64,000 nt of DNA from Sinohyriopsis cumingii (GCA_028554795.2 CM068841.1:22749308-22813307); one strand, 5' to 3'. Shown: positions 45,088 to 56,529, numbered from the stretch's first letter. A program made the numbers and translations. The notes: generated from the letters alone by a model not told the origin.

Positions 45088-45851
45088 TCCACGTGTAAGT
45101 TGTGAAGCTACGGCTAAAGAAGCTGCCAATCGATTTGGAAGGGAGATCTGTTGAGCTGTGGATATAGGTTTAACCAGATCGAACTGGCCTCTGTGGGATG
45201 ACAGATCTCGGAAATAAAAGCTAGCGAATATGGACTCTGATCTCCATCCCACAGCTTGACTGATGTCAGTTAGCAAACAATTCTGGTGGGTTGCTAAGTT
45301 AGTGGCAACTACTTGAACGGTTTGACCCAAAGTGCGTAAAAAGTTCATTGAGCTGGTGTTATTTCCCTATATGCTGAGCAAATAGCCCCCTTATTCCAAG
45401 ATGCAATATTTTGTTCCCATCAATACTCCTGTCCTTATATGAGAATAAGAAAGAGGTGTGATCTCCCATGATGCAATGGTTCTGTTCGTATTAACGAATC
45501 ACCAGAAAGCCCAGACTGGGTCTTGTAGGTGGCCTTTAGTTGATGTGTCCAGGTAAGAGAGAGGGTTTGTGATAAAAGTTTAGCTACCCGTGGAAGGGAG
45601 AAGGTTCCCAGCAATGAAAGAAGATGCCATCATGACTAATACTGAACTGTCTTATCAGAACTTTGCATGTAAATTGGATCTGCTGATTGGGCATGTATTT
45701 TGAGAATTGTACCTGCAGTTGCTAATGCCATGAGGAAGCAGATCTTGTATGAAAAGGAGCCAAGATAAGTTCCCCTTTGGACATTTCTGGTTGTGTATAC
45801 ACAAAGTTGGTAGGAAGGTTGGATAACCCTGATGATGAAAGGTATCAGCAA
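45088..45851 (-). pseudogene. DIRS tyrosine recombinase remnant
   Basis: The minus-strand frame 45085-45348 includes HQNCLLTDISQAVGWRSESI followed by FASFYFRDLSSHRGQFD. DISQAVGW..S..F..FY matches the end of tyrosine recombinases: a conserved Trp, then a Tyr nucleophile in FYFRDL. The frame upstream (45636-45851) continues in a different phase. Stops and frameshifts separate the parts, so it is inactive. This enzyme would integrate the DIRS DNA circle. LTR-retroelement integrase motifs were not seen. Confidence 0.62.
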
Positions 45852-46106
45852 TTGTGGAGCGTTAACATCGGACTGTTAGCTATATGTGGTATCGATGCCT
45901 GTAGAGGGGTAAGATATGTTCATTTGTGCAACATTGGGTGAAACTGTGCCTATGATTTCATATGCTTTCAGAGTGGAGGGCCGTTGCACCTGAGTGATTC
46001 TCTCCACAACTGGTTGTGAAAATGTTTAGTTCTGAGGGCCCATTTGAGATGAGCTAGACATGCAGGTTCAAGGCTCTAAACAAGGGTGAAACAACTGCCA
46101 TCATGG

Positions 46107-47029
46107 TTATAGGAATAGATGAAGGAAAACCCAAATTCTATTGGGTTTCCAAAAGATGAGGTAGTCAACCCACAACTCCTCCTGATGGAGTTGTGCGATG
46201 AGAATGAGGATATTGGCTGATTCCATTGCTTTCTGTATTACTTGAAATGAGAGGCATTGGGGGTTGGTGTATGAGTTCAGGTTGGTCCAATCCAATGATA
46301 GGACATCCACTGCCTAAGCTGCTGGGTTCAGGTTTAGAGATACAAAGGATGGGGGCTTTTGGTATTCCCTAATTGTCGCAAACAGGCCCACCATTGGTTG
46401 GTCCCAGTGGGTACAGATCTCAGTGAGAACTGAGGGATGGAGAGACTATTCCTTCTGTACTAGTTGATTGTCATGTGACAAAGGGTCATTGAGTGCATTG
46501 AGGAGTACAGGATGTGGTGAACATGTGTGGGTTGTTGATGACAAAACCACTTCAAAAAGTCCCACACCATGATGCAAAGATCTGGGGACTGGGGTGCTCC
46601 TTGCTGAAGATAAATCACCATTGTAGGATTGAGTTCCTCATTGTTGTTTGAGATAAGTCCCACACCATAATGCAAAGGTCTGCGGACTCAGGTCATCCTT
46701 ATTGGTGGAGACAAATCACCATTGTAGGATTGAGATAATGGTAACAAGGGCTATCATGACCGGTTAGAGCTAACTCGCAGATGTTGCTGCAGGATGTTGT
46801 CCAGGTAACTTGATGTTGCTGCCAAAGAAATGGTCTGTACATGTACTATTACATGATTCATCAGACATGGGACGACCATGGGGCCAATGTTGAGCCTCAA
46901 TTGGGATGCCCGAAATTGATAGACAAAGGTCATCCGATCCTCACGTATGAAGTGTGGCAATGTCATCCCCAACGTGGCGAGATCACTGTCAATGCTGGGG
47001 TTCCAAATGAAAAGCTGGTGGGAGTGCAA
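46107..47029 (-). pseudogene. DIRS reverse transcriptase/RNase H remnant
   Basis: In the minus-strand frame 46754-47029, TLPHFIREDRMTFVYQFRAS resembles the palm approach of DIRS reverse transcriptases (usually ...YQFRAMPFGL). At 46107-46310, DVLSLDWTNLNSYTNPQCLS resembles the DIRS RNase H end (DALS.DW....AY.FPP..L). A recognisable YxDD box was not seen, and several stops break the frame. The order relative to the recombinase supports DIRS rather than LTR elements. Confidence 0.55.
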
Positions 47030-47109
47030 ATGTTAAAACCACCGATGAACTGATGAAGAAGGCAGGCCATAAAGTACTTAACTCTCTCAGACTGCGAATG
47101 TAACTAAAG

Positions 47110-48220
47110 TCATAATCTTCCAGTCATCGTAAAATCATGTTGTTGATGGAGTTGGTGGAGGAGGAGGAGGACAAAGCTCCGGGGGAGGTAAATCAACAGA
47201 TGCTGGAGTGCTGGTGCATGTTGTTGATGGAGTTGGAGGAGGAGGACAAAGCTCCGTGGGCAGAAACACATCCTCCATGGAGGTTCGGAATGTTCCCATG
47301 CCCTTGTGTAGGGTAGAATAGACGATGGTACTTGTAGAACAAGCAACATCATCTTGGTTGTGTGGACTGAGGCTACAGTCCCCTGTAATGCATAACACTT
47401 ACCTGGCGAAGAGGGACAAGGTCTATAGCTCACTAAACTCATAGAACACCCTGAATTAGAAGCTGTGAGTTCAAGGCAGTTGCTAGTAAAGAGGCTCTTC
47501 TCATGGCAGAGTGTAAAGAAATTGTGAATCAACGTATGTTGAGGCATGAGGATCTAACTGTGGCATCATGCCGAATGAGTATCACAAGATGGTATGAATC
47601 AGACTGGTCACTGCACATGTCTATAAAAGTTGGGTCTGACATACTGGAAGCTTGGGCTGTCATTGATTGTGCCCATAATATTTATGTTTGGCCCTGTGAT
47701 TTCCTAGTATATGGCCTAGGCTGGTCACAATGGAAACAGGCCATCATCAGTGTGAGGAGGATAATGTTAAGATTATCAGTTGGGATGGGTTATGGTATAT
47801 TTGATCCATTTAACCTGTCCATATGTCTGCTGAATGAGAGGGAACTTGGCTGTTTGTTAGCTCTGTCCTATTCTGTAGGAGGAATCAAGCTAGACACCAA
47901 GCAGGTAAAATAGGGGGAGTTCCAAAATAATGTGTCTTGTGGTGGTGACTTGGGTGCCAGAGCTGTTTCCAAGCATGTTAATGTGGGACACTTTGTGGTT
48001 AATGGGTAAGTTGAATTATCGTCCTTGTTCCCATAAAGATTAATCATGGAGGACAAAATCAGCATGCAGATTGGTGACCACTTTTAAGCTTTGCCAATCT
48101 GTAAGACAAAATAGAGCAAAATGGATAAAGCTGTAGCTCTGCACCTGTCCTAGAATGCAACATCTGTTCAGAGGTAAATTATTAAAAGGTTGACCCAGAA
48201 ATTTATAAGTCGAATAAAGC
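47110..48220 (-). pseudogene. Possible DIRS gag remnant
   Basis: A proline-rich minus-strand stretch (about 47140-47260) carries a direct duplication: two copies of a block with LCPPPPTPSTT. Position before the reverse transcriptase suggests gag. No conserved motif was recognised. A 136-codon plus-strand frame at 47503-47913 overlaps and is treated as chance. Confidence 0.35.
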
Positions 48221-48234
48221 AAGGAAGCATACAG

Positions 48235-48551
48235 TGTGTGTGATTAGAAATTTTAATGTAGCTTGAAATAATATGCAGTCATATCGCTATGATGTCTGCA
48301 GTGTGGCAGTTTACAGGGAAGTCTAGTACTGGGGCATCATGCTTTAGACATGTAGCATGATGTCCCACCCAGTCACATTATCCTGACACCAGGCTGACCA
48401 GTTTTAACACTAAATTCTTAGTGCTGAGCGCCTAGCAAGGCAGCTGTCTGTACCATTTTTGCAAGTCTTAGGTATAACTCGGCAGGGTTCGAACCCATGA
48501 CCTCCCGCTTCCAAGGCAGTTGCTCTAACCACTAGGCCACTGGAACAGTAC
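48235..48551 (-). mobile_element. SINE family A, copy 8, inserted in the DIRS element
   Basis: gtgtgtgtgattagaaattt tail side; B box gggttcgaacccatgacctc; A-box side ctctaaccactaggccactg. Flanking AGGAAGCATACAG at 48222-48234 and 48552-48564 is a perfect 13-bp target duplication. Confidence 0.95.
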
Positions 48552-49275
48552 AGGAAGCATACAGGTAAAATCTAATGACAATACCACCTGTTTATAAACC
48601 TCTGTGCCTACACAAGTGATGTTTGAATACCATGCGGGTGCATAGCTATAGCAAATGATTGTTACCTGGAACAAGTGATAGCAGACAATTTTAATTAAAA
48701 TGCTCACCTGTAGGTAAGGTCAAGGACAGCCTGTCCAGGTAAAATCATTGAAACATGGTGTTCCAAGGCTAAAAATATCGTGGTAAAACAACTCACCTTT
48801 ATATATAAGAAAAGACGGAATTATACATATATAAGGAGTTCTTTTAAGCATAAAGGCATGCACACATGTAAATAATGTAGCCAGAAGTGGCATAGGTAAC
48901 ATGTGCTAGTGACTAAGCACTGATAAATATAATTTAAAGTTTATGCACATAAACATGACTCAAGAGTCAACTACAGAAACATGCATGAGCAGAAGGTGAT
49001 TGAATAAACCATATATAGAGCGGTGAACTGTACTCATCCGACCAGAATGGAAGAAATACAGAAATGTGTGTCTACATTACTCACAAAACAACCTTTGTGT
49101 AAAAAGAAAGGTGCAACAAAGTCCATTATGAGGCAATACTTATAGAGAAAAAGGCCAAGAGACCGCCTGTACAAGTAAATACATTAAAGTTGATGCATGG
49201 ACACTACAAAAGCCCTTGATAGGAACTCGCTAAGATGTACCCGTTTTTAAAGGAATTACACATATATGAGTTACA

Positions 49276-49870
49276 CAGACCTGCCAACTCTTATGATTTT
49301 GTTGTAAGTCTAATGAAATTTACCCATAAAATACGGACTTTTTAAAAAATGGCGTCCATCAAGCGATGCATGATTATGACAAAAGGGGAAAGAAACCTCT
49401 TGAAAAGTGTTAATAATTAACACAGAAAAATAAAAAGGAATATTCAGATTCTTGTAAATAAAAAGCTGGAAGTGACACAATTATGTTTATTGGACATCAC
49501 ATGCCAATATGAGTATGACTCCTTGTGGGAAATATGATTGCCATCGCCATGTGAAATGGAAAAAAGAATTTTCAAGAATTACATCAAGTTGAGAGATAGC
49601 AAAAAGCGACTGAACTCCATAGGGTTTGGAACTAAAATTTGTGCAGCTGTACTAGTGGTAAATAAAGTCAACAAGTACTTTACAAACTTTTCAGTTGAAC
49701 ATAATGTTTATCGTCACTGCATGTTCTGAATACCAAACTTTTAATTACGTTTTCCAGCATTACAATTATCATTTTATGGTATTTTGTTACACACTACTGA
49801 AAACTGGTCAAACTTAAGGAAAAAATTCAACTGCCTTACTGAGACAGACTTGTCATGGTTGGTAGCTCTG
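49276..49870 (+). mobile_element. hAT-type MITE family E, copy 2, inserted in the DIRS element (595 bp)
   Basis: Ends CAGACCTGCCAA and (inverted) CAGAGCTACCAA; flanking AGTTACA at 49269-49275 and 49871-49877. The interior matches 27698-28457 in inverted orientation with an internal deletion. Confidence 0.8.
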
Positions 49871-50235
49871 AGTTACATGAGCATTAGAGACTTGCACGTA
49901 TAAATAATTATAGCATGAACTGACTGTGAAGTTGCTTAGACTCCACGTGCAAGTACCTAAATGTGTGATGATGACAAAGTGTGGCAACTTGTAAAGGCTG
50001 AACTTTGTCGTTATAGAACGAGTGAAAAAGTTGGAAATACAGATGGAGTATACCCTCCTTAGAAAAGAAGAACTCCAACTTGTAGTGGTATATCTTCCAC
50101 ATAGCTTATGGCTTTGCTAGGTGTCTCATGATGAGAGTGTGCTTCTTGGCACAAGCAGAAGTAATAACTATGCCAATAAGTCTTATATGTAAGGGGAGAT
50201 CATTCTACCCAACCACCAAATAGGTTGGCAGACAA

Positions 50236-50341
50236 CTTTTAGCTCCCTTTTGCTAAAAGTAGTATCTAGGAGGGCTGGATTTGCAAGGTAGTGGTAGTTC
50301 TCCTCAGGTATTATGATTGGGTAACATGTTCGAAGAACAGG
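50236..50341. repeat. Right inverted terminal repeat of the DIRS-like element
   Basis: Inverse of 44981-45085; abuts the next element's end CAGGGTTCATACAG at 50337. Confidence 0.83.
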
Positions 50342-52590
50342 GTTCATACAGATCAGGAGAACTGAAATTCAATGACTTTTCAATGACCAGCTTTCAGTTT
50401 TCAATGACTATTCACAGTGTCAAATGTTCAACTTCAGTTGCTATTTCAGAAACAAATACCAAAACAACACAGGAATAAATAAATTTAATGATACCATAAG
50501 AAAAGAAAATGATATTTATAGTAAACTCATCATGACTGGTCCCAGAATGTTAGCCAAAGCTCTTTAGCTTCTGTACTTTTTCCTCCAGCTCTAACTGGTC
50601 TTCTTTTTCTTTTCCTTTCCTTCTGAGCCAATTTGATTGTGACAAAAGTGTTAATGTTCCTTTCTCTTCAGCTTTGTCTGCCAATTTGTCAGCTGCCTGG
50701 AAAAGACTGCTTACATTTTCCTCTAGTGTACACTTCTTGGACTTAAAATTATCGATTTCTTCCATCAATGATTTTCGCTTAAATCCTCTTGCAGCTAATT
50801 CTGTTTCCTCTTTCTTTTGATCTAAACATTGCTGATACTTTTGCTGGGCCCCACATGCTGACAAAAGTTCCTTTGTGATTGGAATATTTTCTACTCCTCA
50901 AGCTTCCCTCAGCTGGTCTACAATGATCTGTTGTGCTACAAGGGCCTCTTTAGAAAGATTCTCTACTGTAACTTGCTTATTTATGGAGAATCCTGTTTCT
51001 ACAGAAGCCTGTCCATGTGAAAGAAGAAGCAACTTTTCAATGATGTTGTTGTTGTTGTTGTTGTTGTTGTAGGGTTTAATGCCATTTTTCAGCACAAGAT
51101 AGGCTATACATGGCAATCAGTATTAATGGTGGAGGAAGAACCCGGGAAAACCCTGGAAAGAACCACCGACCCACGAGAAGCTACCGGCAAGCTTTCTCAC
51201 TTATCCACATTGGCTGAGCCTGAGACCAACTTTTCAATGACACTCCACAGATCAGAAAAATTCTTATTCCAGGCTAATCTTCCATAAAAAGGATATCTAA
51301 CAGGGTCAAAGTCTCTAGAGATAATATCATCACACAATTTTCCAAACTGGTTCAGTACCTGGTCACATATGCCTTCAGGCACTCTCCCAGCTTTAGGCAT
51401 GATGCAAAGGATTCTTGTAAGTTTTGTGATGCATTGCTGTTTCCCTTCAGATTTTGCCATTTAATGGATCCAGGCATGACAGGCACTGCACAAAGGGGCA
51501 TGAAATTTGTGATTTCTGTAGGAGCATGGCAACCATTTTGGAGAAATTTTCAGCAGGCATACCGGAAGTCATACTTCATCTTGTCAGATGTGATTTGTTT
51601 AGTCTGAAGTAATGTCTTTTGAGCAATGAACCCAATGTTGACTTCTGAAGCATCTACATGATGTTTCTCATCTTCCATATTTATCTTTACCATACAGACA
51701 TGATTTTGGTAATCCACAAAAAAAGCTGATAATTGGACAGGGGGGTTAGGTGCAACTTATGATCATAATATACGACAAAATAATCATTTGAAAAACTAAC
51801 AAACTTACCAGAAAATTTCAACTTGACTTGAATAATTTTGCAATATTTATTGTCACATGAATTTGTTCTCCAATACTATTGGTGCTAAGTTATTTCATGT
51901 GCATGTCAGTGTTCACATCGTAATTAAGTCACAAAAATTTCTCAAATTTTTGAAGCAAACAGATTATACTTCTCTCTTTTCAAAACAAATCTGTAAAATA
52001 AACACCCATGTATATCAACCATATAGTCCCATACATTCCCTGTCTTCTCCAATGGACACAGCCTGTCAATATTCCAGTCGAACTCTTTGTGTGGCTTTGG
52101 CAAATATTTGTTTAGCCTTCCTTTTTGGGCTCAATGTGCAATCATTTCTTTTCCTTCTCCATGAGAGCTTTTTTCCTTTCAAGCTGGTGCTTGTATTGGC
52201 GACATGCAGTGCACATATTCTGACAGAGAGCTACATCTGTTCTCTCAAGCAAGAAATCTTTCTTCTTACAGTAATTAATTGCACTTTTTCCAAATGCCTT
52301 CTGAGCTTCAATTTTTCCGTATACAGCTCCTTTTGTAGGTGCCGTTCCTAACTTTCCAACCGCGATTAACGTAGAGCAGAGGTCACAAAATGCCAGTCCT
52401 CTAGTGTTCAGTTTTCTTATAAACTGACCAACTAAATTTCCATCGACTTTTCACTCCAGCCATTCCCATACGATTTTTAAACCTTTATCTAAACTTTTCA
52501 TGTTATGGTCTCTCTCTGGATGCCATTTTTTGCAAACATGCTTCTTCTTTCCATTGCCATCAGTTTCCATTACACAAAGATTCACTGGAT
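50337..52590 (-). pseudogene. hAT-like transposase relic
   Basis: Minus strand, 5' end near 52575. The first part (MTDGNGKKKHVCKKWHPERD..., then FCDLCSTLIAVGKLG and CQNMCTACRQ, about 52190-52575) has paired Cys residues suggesting zinc fingers. The middle (51240-51700) reads VDASEVNIGFIAQKTLLQTK and FGKLCDDIISRDFDPVRYPF. The end (50900-51030) has SHGQASVETGFSINKQVTVE, resembling the dimerisation block of hAT-type transposases (S-x-x-x-VERxFS). A Lys/Glu-rich coiled tail follows to 50550. Stops, frameshifts and a SINE B insertion (51044-51226) kill it. The left terminus CAGGGTTC fits hAT; the right terminus was not found. Confidence 0.62.
51044..51226 (-). mobile_element. SINE family B, copy 5, with target duplication
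   Basis: Minus-oriented with a (GTT)n tail side at 51044-51068, gggtttaatgccatttttca, ggaggaagaacccgggaaaa, gcaagctttctcac. The head is cut. Perfect 14-bp duplication CAACTTTTCAATGA at 51030-51043 and 51227-51240. It interrupts the hAT-like transposase. Confidence 0.96.
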
Positions 52591-52602
52591 GAATTTAAAA
52601 TT

Positions 52603-53000
52603 TTGACCAATCAGAATACTCTTTATGAGAGTCGTGGGCTAACTAATATATGGAATGAATACGTTACAAGGGTCATTGCGGAATGGGACCAAACAGACTG
52701 TTTTTTAAAAACCGGATCACAGATGATAAAGAAAAATTGGATTCAAATCAGGAGAAAAGCGGAATTCCACTTCAAAATGGAGAAAAATCATGTCTGACCA
52801 TAGCACAGCTGCATGATTTCTGTTATAATAAATTTCTTCATCAGACTCCTGAAGAGGAGGCTAAGATCACAAGCAACAAATGGAAGCATGGGCTTGTCTG
52901 TTTGGTTCAGAAAATGCTGAATTTCTCAAGCAATCATCAGGAAAAACTGAAGCTTTGCAATAACCAGTGGATTAGTTATGCCTTTCTGTGCTTCCTGTAA
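52603..53000 (+). other. Unidentified plus-strand open frame beside the transposase relic
   Basis: Two overlapping frames; the longer (52683-53000, 105 codons) includes SCLTIAQLHDFCYNKFLHQT and PEEEAKITSNKWKHGLVCLV and looks protein-like in composition (charged/hydrophobic alternation, PEEEAK). It starts just to the right of the transposase 5' end and reads away from it. I recognise no family. It could be a second transposon ORF, a captured exon or chance. Confidence 0.25.
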
Positions 53001-54299
53001 AGACTTGTTGCTGGGCTCATGGACAGTTTTTGATTTAGATGCAGAGCAGTATGCCACAATGTTTGGTATAATGCTGATGGCTCATTCTGCGGGATTTTCC
53101 AACCACCTGATCATTAATATGTAAGCATCAATTTAGCTAAGGTAGTCAGGGACTGAACTAAATTTAAAAGCAAAGGAAAACGATATTTATAATCACTTAT
53201 GTTATTACATTGATTTTAATATACAAATTTATCTTTTATATGAAACAATTGTATAAACACAGCTAAAAATGAAACAAATCACTTTTATGGATAAATTAGG
53301 AGATAATTTTCAGTAAATAATAGAATGTTAAGTTCAAACATTACATAAGTAAATTTATAAATTTGACCCCTACATCAACCTCACCCCCAACCATTAAAAC
53401 CATCAACAATCATTTTTAATCCCAAGAATGAATATTTACAATACTGTGTAGTTTTATCTGCAAATAAAATAACATCCCTCCCACATTCACACATGGCTTT
53501 ATGCTTTATCATATATATATATATATATAAAAATGTAAATTACCATCATTAACTGAAACAAAAGGATTTTTAAAAATATATCAAGCAGTGTGAGTTAAAA
53601 GCCCAATGGATGAGAGGGCGGGTTCTAAAGCAAATCAAAACAGATTTTTGCCGTCTTCTTTTCATTAAAGTCAGAGTAGCCTACAGAGGGGTTGTGACTT
53701 TTACAAGGTAAATACAGCAGTAAAGATTAATTGAATTGGTCGCACTGCCTTCCTGTCTGTTCACAAGTCTTTAGGTGTTCTGCAGAGATTGGCTGTGTGG
53801 GGAGCGTCAGGGGGGAATTTGAGGTGCATCAGAGGGAAATTAATTTGAATAAAAATGCAAATCAAAATTACAATTATTCAACTTACCTATGCTTACAAAA
53901 TTTTAAGGGAAACATTGAGGGCCCTGTAATGGAGGTTAAGTCTTCTTATTGTGCAGGTACACCACAGTTAAAGATACTACCCTTTAAAACAAACCCACCA
54001 AAAGTTAGATATAACCACACATGACTATACATCACAGGTGAGACAAAAACTTGATACCAACATATGCTGTCTCATTTTTATATCACTGGCAATACCTAAA
54101 GATGTCTGACACAAAACTGGACCGGATAGATGGATGGTCATGGAAAATATAAAAAAGATAACATTTCACAATGATAACTCCACCAGAAGCATATCCTGTG
54201 GTTACAAAAATTAAATGTCTTTGTCATAAAATAATGCCCTATGTAGAAAAATAAGCTCTTTTTATCCACTCATCCAAGTTAAAATACTGGTCTACTCAC
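53001..54299. other. Intron 2 sequence with a short (AT)n
   Basis: An AT run at 53511-53528. No other structure, no exon. Confidence 0.5.
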
Positions 54300-54447
54300 A
54301 GATGTGCATGGTTTCTTTGATTCAGCCATTGCCTTTTTCAGTTTGGTATCCCACTCCTCATGAAGACTGGCAAAGTCTGGGACAGGGCGGACCTTAGGAG
54401 TCTTTCTGATGCCCTCATTGTGGGTCAATACTGGAATTTTACTGCTC
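54300..54447 (-). CDS. Coding exon 2 of the TROAP-like gene
   Basis: One base plus 49 codons. The acceptor is tggtttcag|GAGC and the donor is ACATCT|gtgagt, a near-consensus site. The peptide contains SSKIPVLTHNEG, then RKTPKVRPVPDFASLHEEWD and a lysine-rich helix ending KKPCTS. The PDF-x-x-LHE-x-W block is the most recognisable part. It resembles the PNFKKLHE-type block of NuSAP, and I suspect an equivalent in tastin; both are recalled, not checked. It is separated from exon 1 by a 5.6-kb intron holding a hAT relic, SINEs and a 32-bp array. Confidence 0.72.
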
Positions 54448-54769
54448 CTGAAACCATTGGTCAAATAATTATGACTTTCTCTAAAATGAAGGTAAATAAA
54501 CACTATACTGTCAATCACAAGCAAGAAATTCATATGTTCCAACCCCTGGCAAGGAAAAAGTGTAATCCAAGTGGACAAAAAGAGCAATCTGAGCAGAAAA
54601 AGAGTAATCCATATATAACATTATAAAAATTCAATGAGCATATGTACAAAATGATTTATTCATTCCTCTGGACTTTTAACATCAATTACTGCTTCAAGTT
54701 TTCGTATATAACACTTTGCGCTTTAAAAAGCAACAGACTCGTATTGCATTTCAAAATACTTTGTACCAG
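54448..54769. other. Intron 1 sequence next to exon 2
   Basis: Nothing recognised between the exon 2 acceptor and the hAT relic. Confidence 0.5.
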
Positions 54770-55880
54770 CTGAGATTATGTTTTGCACACCAGTACAGAA
54801 CTAAGTGTAGGGTTACAGAGTCTGGATCTGAATTCAGTTTTATATTTGTTAACAATACTGAACAATCTCTCAAAGTCAGCATTAGAATGGTAAAGAACCA
54901 ATATTCCTTTCATAACCTGACAAAGAAGAGGAAATTTATATCTTCCAGTTATTGGGTCTTTTAGCTGGGAAATAAGAAGAAAAAAAATCAACTCAGTCTG
55001 CATGAAGTACAGTCAGGTAGAGTGCCAACTTGATACTTCAGGAGTTCTTCTAATTTATCTGCAGCCTTTCCTGCAGCATGGTGCATCATATGACAGAGAC
55101 AATCTGATATATACAATGATGGAGACGTTTTTCAAAATATAGAATGCAACTCCTTTATGAATTTCAGTCATCACTGATGCAGTATCAGCTGAAAACCCCA
55201 TACAGTTCTACCAACTTACTTTTATTCAAAGCATTATCAAGAAAATAAAAAAATATCTTCTCAAGTGGAATCTACTGTTAATTCTGGTAATGAAATAAGA
55301 GCACTCCGACTTTGCCCTTTTCATTATCAAAGTCTCTTACACAGACTGGGTACATTATTTTGTCATAATCACTACTCCTGTCTGCTGCAATAATAAACAG
55401 CCCAATTTTCATGGTTCTTGTGATTGTAAGAGATCTTCTGCTAAATACATAATAATATTAGATGACTTTGTTCTTGTACATGCATATTTTCTGCAATTTT
55501 GGAATCGGGAAACATCTGTTTGAACAAAGGACCAATGTAGTCTTCTACCACTAGGGGTAGTCTGTGTTCTATTAAGAACTTGGTAGATAACGCCTCTGCA
55601 TTTATAAAATTTGTGTCCACAATTAAGTTCTGCTGTAAAAAAGAAGTTACCTTAGTATTGGAGTTAGTAAAACAAAGCTAATTCAAGGTTTCTTTGTTTT
55701 ACCACCATGACCAAATTTAAAATCCTTTCCACACAGCCTGCAAGGGGTGAGAAGCTGCCTTAGAATGGAATGCTGTATTGTGTAATTCATGTATTCATCT
55801 CTGAATCGGTTTTTGTCTTTTCCTAATCCATCTGTGAAATTATTTGAAAAATATTTTTGCTCTAACACGTGCATCAACTA
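54770..55880 (-). pseudogene. hAT transposase relic (same lineage as the one at 11 kb), internally deleted
   Basis: On the minus strand, BED-like zinc finger remnant LLTPCRLCGKDFKFGHG (about 55695-55745), then NAEALSTKFLIEHRLPLVVE and QMFPDSKIAE (about 55500-55610), and at the other end YHSNADFERLFSIVNKYKTE (about 54830-54890), the hAT dimerisation domain. The central catalytic region is decayed. The paired blocks match the 10.7-11.6 kb fragment. Confidence 0.78.
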
Positions 55881-56529
55881 GAGTAAATCTGACTTGACTT
55901 TTAGCACCAAATACCTACAGACTGGTTCTGTACCAGATATGAATTAGAACAAATAATATGCAAGCAAAGATTGAAAGTTAGAAAACCAGTCTGTTCTCTC
56001 CTAACTAAACCATACAGCTGCTATAAATAGAAACTGAGGTCAAAAGTTGAAAGTAGAAACCAGTATGTTTCTTGGAAATAGGGCAGCTGCTATAAATAGA
56101 ACTTAATACTGTTAGGAAAGTTTACGGACAAGTGTACTCTTATGTTATAGTTTCATAGAAGCCATCATTCCTAGAATACGGTCTGTGGGATTAATTGGAT
56201 GTTAATAAAAATAAGAAAACAAATTATTAATTTTTTTGGAGGGGGATATACCAAAAACACGTAATCTGAATACATTTACATGTAAGGCGTAATTTAGTGA
56301 AAAAAAGTTTAATGATTATGCCAAAAGCATAATGGTTGACATGTATGGAAATGTAGTTGTTCGAAGACAGCATAAATTGCTTACATATATTTATTCAGAC
56401 ACAAGATATCTTAACTTGTTACTACTCTATATGACCAATACTGAGTGAAGATGAAGTTAAACCAAGGTCACATTGCCTTTTCCTTGATATGATTATGCTG
56501 TATTTCTCCGGATGTATGCACATATCTAG
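55881..56529. other. Intron 1 sequence, nothing recognised
   Basis: No exon or element supported. Confidence 0.5.

Larger units (their letters stand above)
44981..50341 (-). mobile_element. DIRS-like tyrosine-recombinase retroelement with inverted terminal repeats
   Basis: Two inverted repeats of about 105 bp bound a 5.36-kb block. The left one (44981-45085) contains atcataataccttaggagaa, ctaccactacct and atccagccctccc; the right one (50236-50341) is its inverse with moderate divergence. Between them, minus-strand frames appear in DIRS order from right to left: proline-rich gag-like (47.1-48.2 kb), reverse transcriptase/RNase H-like (46.1-47.0 kb) and tyrosine recombinase-like (45.1-45.85 kb). 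All are broken. A SINE A (48235-48551) and a hAT-type MITE (49276-49870) have inserted since. It lies in intron 2 of the host gene. Confidence 0.78.

Noticed and set aside
47503..47913. 136-codon plus-strand frame
   Set aside because: It opposes the DIRS orientation, overlaps the gag-like relic, and has no recognised motif.
44750..50520. A hAT element split by the DIRS insertion (termini at 44750 and 50337)
   Set aside because: The two ends are not inverted copies of each other, so they belong to different elements.
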